11,479 nt of DNA from DSCS01 sp035391585 (GTDB lineage: Bacteria > Macinerneyibacteriota > Macinerneyibacteria > Macinerneyibacteriales > DSCS01). Shown one piece after another: positions 6,907 to 11,479 of this stretch. Position numbers and translations under genes: made by a program. The notes under the pieces are model-generated. The model did not search any database. It was not told the DNA's origin and was given only the letters and a program-made list of their open reading frames with translations. The stretch lies in assembly GCA_964574875.1 (NCBI GenBank), contig CAZNOX010000025.1, positions 1 through 11,479 on the forward strand, in the 5' to 3' direction. Every line of letters starts with the position of its first letter. Position 1 is the first letter of the stretch.

Positions 6907-7878
6907 TTATTCAGGAATCTGAACAGCAAAACGGCAGCGGTCATCACCTGTGAGAACGGATTCCACCACCCGGACCCTGGTGGGTTTCCCATAGATCACG
7001 TCAAAAAGATGTTTATTGAACCCTCCTGAGCAGGCGCACCACAACGAGGGGATCTCCGCCGTGCCGTCGATGATGGACGACCGGGCGAATCCGCAATGAC
7101 AGGCATGATAACGTTTCATGAGCGGGTCTGTCTCTTTGAGATAGGCCGGCGCATTATAGGGAAACTTGGTCACAAAGATCTCATCTCCCTCTTTGACCCC
7201 GCCTAACACTTCGGGATGATCCCTCACATAATCGACGACGTCCTGAGTGATCACCGTCTCATACCAGAGCTTATTCTCCCGCCGGCAGCTGTCCAGCTCC
7301 TCGACTTTCCTTGCATGATAATCCTTTAAATAGGCGTCGATATCCCGCCCCAGTTCGATAAACCGTTCGCGTTCGTCCCGTTTTGATTCATCGGGGATCT
7401 CATGATGATTCCCCGCCATGATACGGCAGGCCGTCTCCTCATCGACGGATTTGGCCAGCTGCTCCATAAGCCGTTCGATGAGCGGCGGGTATTTTTCATA
7501 GGGAGTCCCCGTGGGAAGGGGGGCGATGTTCTCAAAGATCTTCTGCGCTGCGCCTTCTCCTGCTATTTCGGCTGCACTCTTTTTGATATGTTCAAGGACA
7601 CCGAGGGTCCCGGCCAGTGTCAGAATATAGGTGATGAGCTCTTTTTCGTCTGTAAAGGCCAGGTAGCGGACCAGCGCGACGAGTTTCAAAAAGGCGTCCT
7701 CGCTTCCGGCCACTCGCTCCTGAAGATATCCTTTTAACCTTTGCTCTTTCTCTCCCTCAGATCCCTCGAGAAAGACCCGTGCAGTAAAATCATTCGCGAT
7801 TGTTATAAAAAAATCGATCTTCTCTTTTTCCTGCGGGCGGCGTTCAAGAAATGTGCGAAACTCTTTCTCATTCTGCAT
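6907..7878 (-). CDS. Uncharacterised 323-residue protein with Cys/His cluster, ATC-hydrolase/V4R-like C-terminus
   Basis: Not recognised with certainty. Residues 1-210 are charged and mostly helical. The C-terminal third holds a dense cluster: H258, C260, H261, C262, then WCACSGG with C281 and C283, giving CxC-x18-CxC. A final VVESVLTGDDRCRFAV (304-319) follows. A Cys/His-containing core followed by a closing strand pair with GDxxCxF resembles L-2-amino-thiazoline-4-carboxylate hydrolase-like and 4-vinyl-reductase (V4R) domains. It could equally belong to an uncharacterised DUF family with the same core. Metal or substrate binding by the cysteines is inferred. No signal peptide or membrane span is seen, so it is cytosolic. 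The ATG at 7878 has GGAGG (7885-7889) 6 bases away. It is the first gene of an operon with the racemase and diverges from marR, which suggests control by that regulator. Confidence 0.8.
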   Translation of the reverse strand: MQNEKEFRTFLERRPQEKEKIDFFITIANDFTARVFLEGSEGEKEQRLKGYLQERVAGSEDAFLKLVALVRYLAFTDEKELITYILTLAGTLGVLEHIKKSAAEIAGEGAAQKIFENIAPLPTGTPYEKYPPLIERLMEQLAKSVDEETACRIMAGNHHEIPDESKRDERERFIELGRDIDAYLKDYHARKVEELDSCRRENKLWYETVITQDVVDYVRDHPEVLGGVKEGDEIFVTKFPYNAPAYLKETDPLMKRYHACHCGFARSSIIDGTAEIPSLWCACSGGFNKHLFDVIYGKPTRVRVVESVLTGDDRCRFAVQIPE

Positions 7879-7898
7879 AGTCGACCTCCATAACCTAC

Positions 7899-7927
7899 AT
7901 CATACGGTTGCACTTCACTCCTGTCAA
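7899..7927 (-). promoter_or_regulatory. Near-consensus promoter of the Cys-cluster/racemase operon
   Basis: On the minus strand TTGACA (7922-7927), a 17-base spacer and TATGAT (7899-7904), giving a start near 7892 and a leader of about 14 bases with the GGAGG site. Such a strong core promoter fits an operon held down by a repressor. The -35 carries the same 6-mer as the palindrome arms near marR. Confidence 0.8.
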
Positions 7928-7994
7928 TGAGCAAAAAAAGAAGGGAACCGTTTCAATATTGGCCCAATCAGTTCAATTTTAAGAATTGTTTTTA

Positions 7995-8009
7995 TGTCAA
8001 TACTTGACA
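7995..8009. promoter_or_regulatory. Perfect palindrome, candidate MarR operator
   Basis: TGTCAA (7995-8000), TAC, TTGACA (8004-8009) is a perfect inverted repeat of 6-bp arms. The right arm is at the same time the -35 box of marR. Its position between a MarR gene and a divergent operon is what is expected of an autoregulatory operator. Further short inverted repeats lie beside it: CAATATTG at 7954-7961, ATTGG-C-CCAAT at 7958-7968, and CAATT-N5-AATTG at 7973-7987. Any of these might also be sites. Confidence 0.6.
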
Positions 8010-8031
8010 AATTACAATTTAGGTTTAATAT
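8004..8031 (+). promoter_or_regulatory. Promoter of marR, probably giving a leaderless transcript
   Basis: A perfect -35 TTGACA (8004-8009), a 16-base spacer and a weaker -10 TAATAT (8026-8031). The expected start of transcription falls at about 8038, the A of the ATG. No purine-rich ribosome site is found at the usual distance, which agrees with leaderless translation. Confidence 0.55.
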
Positions 8032-8037
8032 TTACTT

Positions 8038-8532
8038 ATGAAAGCGAAAAATTTAAATTACCCGTTAACTGACAAGCTCAACATGAAAGTCGTGACCGAA
8101 ATGGGCAAAGTCGCTGCACTCATCGAAGAGATCCTCAAACCCATGCTTCGGCCCCATGACCTCGGCCTTTACCAGTTCCGCGTCCTGGAAGCGCTCCTTC
8201 TCGAAGGCGACCTTCGGATCGGAGACCTTACCGAAATGGCGCACACCACGGGAGGCAACATGACTGTCGTCCTGCGCAAACTGGATAAAGCCGGTCTGAT
8301 CACCCGTGTGGTGGATCCCGATGACGGAAGGGCCTTTAATATCAGCCTTTCCAAAAAGGGCAACTCTGTCATCGAAAAACTTTATCCGGACTACCTGAAA
8401 CAGCTCGAAGAGAAGTTTTCCCCTCTCGTCCGAAGCGAACGGGAGACACTGGCCGCTCTTCTGAACAAAATCGCTGAGCCTCCGGTAAAGGAGACCCCTA
8501 AGCGGAGATCCGGCCACAGCCGTAAAGCCTGA
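8038..8532 (+). CDS. MarR-family winged-helix transcriptional regulator
   Basis: A 164-residue dimeric DNA-binding protein of usual or slightly long size. Helices at about 17-58 include the dimer part and LYQFRVLEALLLEG. IGDLTEMAHTTGGNMTVVLRKLDKAGLI (61-88) is the helix-turn-helix with the recognition helix. VVDPDDGRAFNISLSKKG (91-108) is the wing with the typical Asp-Arg turn. C-terminal helices from 109 close the dimer. The last 15 residues form a basic tail (KRRSGHSRKA). Two alternative starts exist (M1 and M16); I keep M1 because it agrees with the predicted transcription start. Such proteins usually repress themselves and a divergent operon until a small acid, thiol oxidant or metal relieves binding. 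Here the divergent Cys-cluster/racemase operon is the likely target, and the palindrome at 7995-8009 the likely operator. The ligand is unknown. Confidence 0.92.
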   Translation: MKAKNLNYPLTDKLNMKVVTEMGKVAALIEEILKPMLRPHDLGLYQFRVLEALLLEGDLRIGDLTEMAHTTGGNMTVVLRKLDKAGLITRVVDPDDGRAFNISLSKKGNSVIEKLYPDYLKQLEEKFSPLVRSERETLAALLNKIAEPPVKETPKRRSGHSRKA

Positions 8533-8708
8533 CTTTCAGAGCACGTCTCATGGCCTGTATACCCTTAATGTCTTTTAGCTTTACGCTCGTTCTGTATACC
8601 CGGCATCCTCAGAAGATGATACTGCCCTTGTTCTGCACATCCCGATTCCTTGGTTTTTTCTCTTGTCACACCCTCTAAATTTATTTATAATTTAAATTAG
8701 AGGTGAAT
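8533..8708. other. Gene-free stretch between marR and the hybrid kinase
   Basis: 176 bases without a credible coding frame. It holds two copies of CTGTATACCC (8555-8564 and 8592-8601, 37 bases apart) and, at its right end, the kinase promoter. No clear intrinsic terminator for marR is visible. Confidence 0.6.
8663..8691 (+). promoter_or_regulatory. Near-consensus promoter of the hybrid kinase
   Basis: TTGTCA (8663-8668), a 17-base spacer and a perfect TATAAT (8686-8691), in an A/T-rich block. The start of transcription would be near 8698, just ahead of the AGAGGTG ribosome site (8699-8705), so the leader is about 10 bases. An inverted repeat CCTCTAA (8672-8678) / TTAGAGG (8697-8703) brackets the -10 box and could be an operator. 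Confidence 0.75.
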
Positions 8709-11479
8709 ATGAAAATCATTCGGGTGTTCTTTCTCTGCTTTCTTCTTTCGGGGCTCCTCTTATCAGCCCCCGCATCTCTTTTTGCAAAGGTTCAAAATGC
8801 GCCTGTCCGCGTGGGCGTCTACGAAAACAAACCCCAGGTCTATACTGACGACGAGGGCGCTGTCGCGGGGATCTATATCGATCTCTTGAAAAATATCGCA
8901 AAAGACGAAGGCTGGACATTACACTTCGTCCATGGAACATGGGAAGAGGGGCTGGCACGGCTGAAAGAGGGAGAGATCGACATCATGACCAGCATCGCCT
9001 ACACAAAAAGCCGTGAAGCCGTCTATGCCTTCTCCGATGAGACCGTCTTTGTCAACTGGGGGCAGGTCTTTGTCCGCAACGGGGGAATCGACGGGTTTCC
9101 CGACCTGGAGGGAAAGAGAATCGCTGTCATCAAGAAAGATATTTACAACACCGGGGAAAACGGGATCCGCGACCTTCTTCAGAAATTTGACATCCCGGCC
9201 ACATTCATCGAGGTCGACGACTATATCGATGCCTTCATCGCCGTGGAAAAGAGAGAGGCCGACGCTGCTGTGGTCAATCGCCTGTTCGGAGCCCTTTACA
9301 AAGACCGCTTCTCCCTAAGGGAGACAGCCATGATCTTTCACCCCAGCGAGATGCATTTTGCCTATCCCCGTTATGCTGTGAGGACAGCGGAATTGAAGAA
9401 GACCATCGATCTCCATTTAAAACGGCTCAAAGCCGATAAATCGTCTGCCTACTATTCCATCATCGCCCGTTACATGAACCTGCCGTCCCGTGCCATCCTC
9501 TTCTCGCCTCATTCGATACAGATCATCTTCATCATCGGCATCCTGGCTTTGGCTCTCCTGGGGATGGTCTTATTCATGCGCCGGGAGATCCAAAACAAGA
9601 CAAAGCTGATCGCCGAAAACGAACAGCGCCTGGATATGGCTCTCACAGGGACAAACGCCGGACTCTGGGACTGGGATATGAAGACCAATACTCTCACAAC
9701 GAACATCATCTGGAGCCACCTTGTGGGTTACGAACCGGAAGAGCTGGCCCCCTTCACCATTGAGACATGGGAGCGCCTGACCCATCCTGACGACCTCAAG
9801 AAAGCCCGGGAAGCCCTGGCTCGCCATTTCCATGATGACCATATCCCTTATACCATGGAAATCAGGATGAAACATAAGCGGGGACACTGGGTGTGGCTTA
9901 TGGACCGCGGGAAAGTCGTCTCCCGTGACAAAGCCGGCCGGCCCCTGCGCATGATCGGGACTCACACGGACATCAGCGAACGAAAACATGCCGAAGAGGC
10001 TCTTCTGGAAAGCGAACAGCGCTATCGAAGCCTCTTTGAAAACAACCACGCCGTGATGCTTCTTCTCGATCCTGATGACGGCAGGATCGTTGAAGCCAAC
10101 CCCGCTGCCGTGCGATTTTACGGTTACTCAAAAGAGGAACTCCTCTCCATGACCATAGACAAGATCAACCTTGTCTCCCGGGATGAGATCAAAAAGGAGA
10201 TGAACCTGGCGCGCTACTTCAAAAAGAGCTTTTTTGAATTCAAACACCGTCTGGCTTCAGGAGAGATCCGCGATGTGGAAGTCTACAGCGGCCTGATCAC
10301 TTATGAAAATAAAAAACTTCTCTATTCCATCATCCATGATGTGACCGGGAAAAAAGAGATGGAGCAGGAAAAAGAGCGCCTGGAGACTCAACTCCGGAGA
10401 TCCCAGCGCCTTGAGACCATCGGAACCCTGACAGGGGGGATCGCCCACGATTTCAATAACATCCTTCTGCCCATCATCGGCTATACGGATATGGCTCTTC
10501 AGAAGACTTCTGATGATAAAGTCAAGGGATATCTCTCTGCATCCCTGGCCGGGGCCAACCGGGCCAAAGAACTGGTCCGTCAACTTCTGACGTTCAGCCG
10601 CCAGGCGGAGCATGACAAAGCACCAGTCGATATCTGCGAGATCGTCCATGATTCGGTCCATATGCTCAAGTCTCTGATCCCCTCTTCCATTGAGACCAGA
10701 CTGGATCTTCCCAAAAAATGCAAATTCATAATGGCGGACCGGACACAACTCCATCAGGTCATCGTCAATCTCTGCACCAATGCTGCCCACGCCATGGAAG
10801 AAACAGGAGGAGTCCTGACCATTTCCGTGTGCCATGAACTCTTCACCACAGACGCCCAGGTCCCCGCAGAAGGAGTCGAACCGGGAAAAGAGTATCTGAT
10901 CCTTTCGGTCACAGATACAGGAACCGGGATGACAGAAGAGGTCATGGAGCATATCTTTGAGCCCTTCTTCACGACAAAAAGCATGGACAAGGGAACCGGC
11001 ATGGGCCTCTCCATCGTTCACGGTATCGTGACAAGCCATGAGGGCGTCATCCGGGTGTCCAGCAAACCCGATAAAGGGTCTTCGTTTATCCTCTACTTTC
11101 CCGTGGTCGATGCCATCTCTCCCGTGGAAAAAGAAAACATGCCTCAGGCCAGAGGGGGGTCGGAGCACCTTCTCTTAGTGGATGATGAAGAGATCATTAC
11201 CCTTATGCTGAAAGAGGCCCTCACAAAACTGGGCTACAGGGTCACAAGTTTTTCAAAGAGCAAAGAGGCTTTGGCCGCTTTTCAACGCGATTCCGGCCGG
11301 TTCGACCTTCTGCTGACGGACCTGACCATGCCCGACATGAACGGGCTGACACTGGCAGAACGTCTTCTTGAAATGAAACCGGGGCTTCCCGTGATCATCA
11401 TGACCGGCTACGGAGCCCTTCCGGAGCAAGAGTTTCCGCAGGAGCTCTCTAAAAACATCATCAGAAAGCCCTTCGAGCT
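8709..11479 (+). CDS. Hybrid sensor histidine kinase: SBP_3-TM-PAS-PAS-HisKA-HATPase-REC (cut at window end)
   Basis: 923 residues are open in frame up to the window edge with no stop. The signal peptide is residues 1-26 (ASLFA-K). A periplasmic amino-acid-type binding domain spans about 33-255, with TSIAYTKSREAVYAFSD, FVNWGQVFVR and LEGKRIAVIKKDIY. One membrane helix follows at about 270-290. The first PAS domain (about 308-426) ends GTHTDISERK and the second spans about 438-549. In the HisKA box the phospho-acceptor is H580 (GGIAHDFNN). The ATPase domain shows the N-box N687 and N691, the G1 box DTGTGM (736-741) and the G2 box GTGMGLS (762-768). The receiver starts near 820 with acidic D825 and D826, phospho-site D871 and K920 in RKPFE, so only a few tens of residues of the domain can be missing. 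The ATG at 8709 has AGAGGTG 4-5 bases upstream. It probably senses a small solute directly and passes phosphate to a partner outside the window. Confidence 0.95.
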   Translation, partial: MKIIRVFFLCFLLSGLLLSAPASLFAKVQNAPVRVGVYENKPQVYTDDEGAVAGIYIDLLKNIAKDEGWTLHFVHGTWEEGLARLKEGEIDIMTSIAYTKSREAVYAFSDETVFVNWGQVFVRNGGIDGFPDLEGKRIAVIKKDIYNTGENGIRDLLQKFDIPATFIEVDDYIDAFIAVEKREADAAVVNRLFGALYKDRFSLRETAMIFHPSEMHFAYPRYAVRTAELKKTIDLHLKRLKADKSSAYYSIIARYMNLPSRAILFSPHSIQIIFIIGILALALLGMVLFMRREIQNKTKLIAENEQRLDMALTGTNAGLWDWDMKTNTLTTNIIWSHLVGYEPEELAPFTIETWERLTHPDDLKKAREALARHFHDDHIPYTMEIRMKHKRGHWVWLMDRGKVVSRDKAGRPLRMIGTHTDISERKHAEEALLESEQRYRSLFENNHAVMLLLDPDDGRIVEANPAAVRFYGYSKEELLSMTIDKINLVSRDEIKKEMNLARYFKKSFFEFKHRLASGEIRDVEVYSGLITYENKKLLYSIIHDVTGKKEMEQEKERLETQLRRSQRLETIGTLTGGIAHDFNNILLPIIGYTDMALQKTSDDKVKGYLSASLAGANRAKELVRQLLTFSRQAEHDKAPVDICEIVHDSVHMLKSLIPSSIETRLDLPKKCKFIMADRTQLHQVIVNLCTNAAHAMEETGGVLTISVCHELFTTDAQVPAEGVEPGKEYLILSVTDTGTGMTEEVMEHIFEPFFTTKSMDKGTGMGLSIVHGIVTSHEGVIRVSSKPDKGSSFILYFPVVDAISPVEKENMPQARGGSEHLLLVDDEEIITLMLKEALTKLGYRVTSFSKSKEALAAFQRDSGRFDLLLTDLTMPDMNGLTLAERLLEMKPGLPVIIMTGYGALPEQEFPQELSKNIIRKPFE

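Noticed and set aside
8065..8517. Minus-strand open frame of 150 codons opposite marR
   Set aside because: The plus strand has the complete MarR fold pattern; the reverse product has no recognisable feature.
10257..11168. Long open frame of 303 codons on the minus strand
   Set aside because: It lies wholly opposite the hybrid kinase, whose frame shows unbroken HisKA, HATPase and REC motifs. The reverse frame has no recognisable domain and is a shadow of codon bias.
1..11479. tRNA, rRNA, CRISPR, insertion sequence, phage or restriction system
   Set aside because: No cloverleaf, rRNA core, regular repeat-spacer pattern, terminal inverted repeats or transposase motif was seen.

Overview
The window reads as chromosomal DNA of a Gram-negative bacterium of middling to slightly high GC. 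The evidence is a CpxP/Spy-like exported protein, a periplasmic-binding-domain hybrid histidine kinase and an undecaprenyl-linked glycan locus. Signal-peptide style (a short hydrophobic core ending LMA-FP) and the SBP-PAS-kinase architecture make a spirochaete, or a deltaproteobacterium-like lineage, plausible. This is an impression from sequence style, not a demonstrated placement. No tRNA, rRNA, CRISPR array or insertion sequence is visible.

Left part (1-6152, all minus strand): a surface-polysaccharide locus read right to left. A good promoter (TTGAAA-16-TATACT) precedes galE, which overlaps by ATGA a membrane polyprenyl-phosphate hexose-1-phosphate transferase, the enzyme that loads the first sugar onto the lipid carrier. 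A small exported CpxP/Spy-like protein follows, with its own candidate promoter and a strong terminator. Directly after the terminator comes a fresh -10 element and a tightly overlapping trio: a family 4 glycosyltransferase, a Wzx-type flippase and a second family 4 glycosyltransferase that leaves the window. Together these genes would make a nucleotide sugar, prime the carrier, extend the glycan and flip it to the periplasm. Polymerase, ligase and export genes, if present, lie to the left of the window.

Middle part (6175-8532): a two-gene minus-strand operon (a 323-residue protein with a Cys/His cluster, then a YgeA-like amino-acid racemase) diverges from a plus-strand MarR-family regulator. 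The 159-bp intergenic region holds a strong promoter for the operon and a promoter for marR. The -35 box of the marR promoter is one arm of a perfect palindrome, TGTCAA-TAC-TTGACA. This looks like an autoregulated MarR module of unknown ligand, and it is the best candidate in the window for an undescribed small metabolic system.

Right part (8533-11479): a gene-poor 176-bp stretch with a near-consensus promoter, followed by a large hybrid sensor kinase. Its order is signal peptide, SBP_3 domain, one membrane segment, PAS, PAS, HisKA, HATPase_c, REC. The window edge cuts it near the end of its receiver domain. The longest intact open frames on the opposite strands of these genes are coding shadows.
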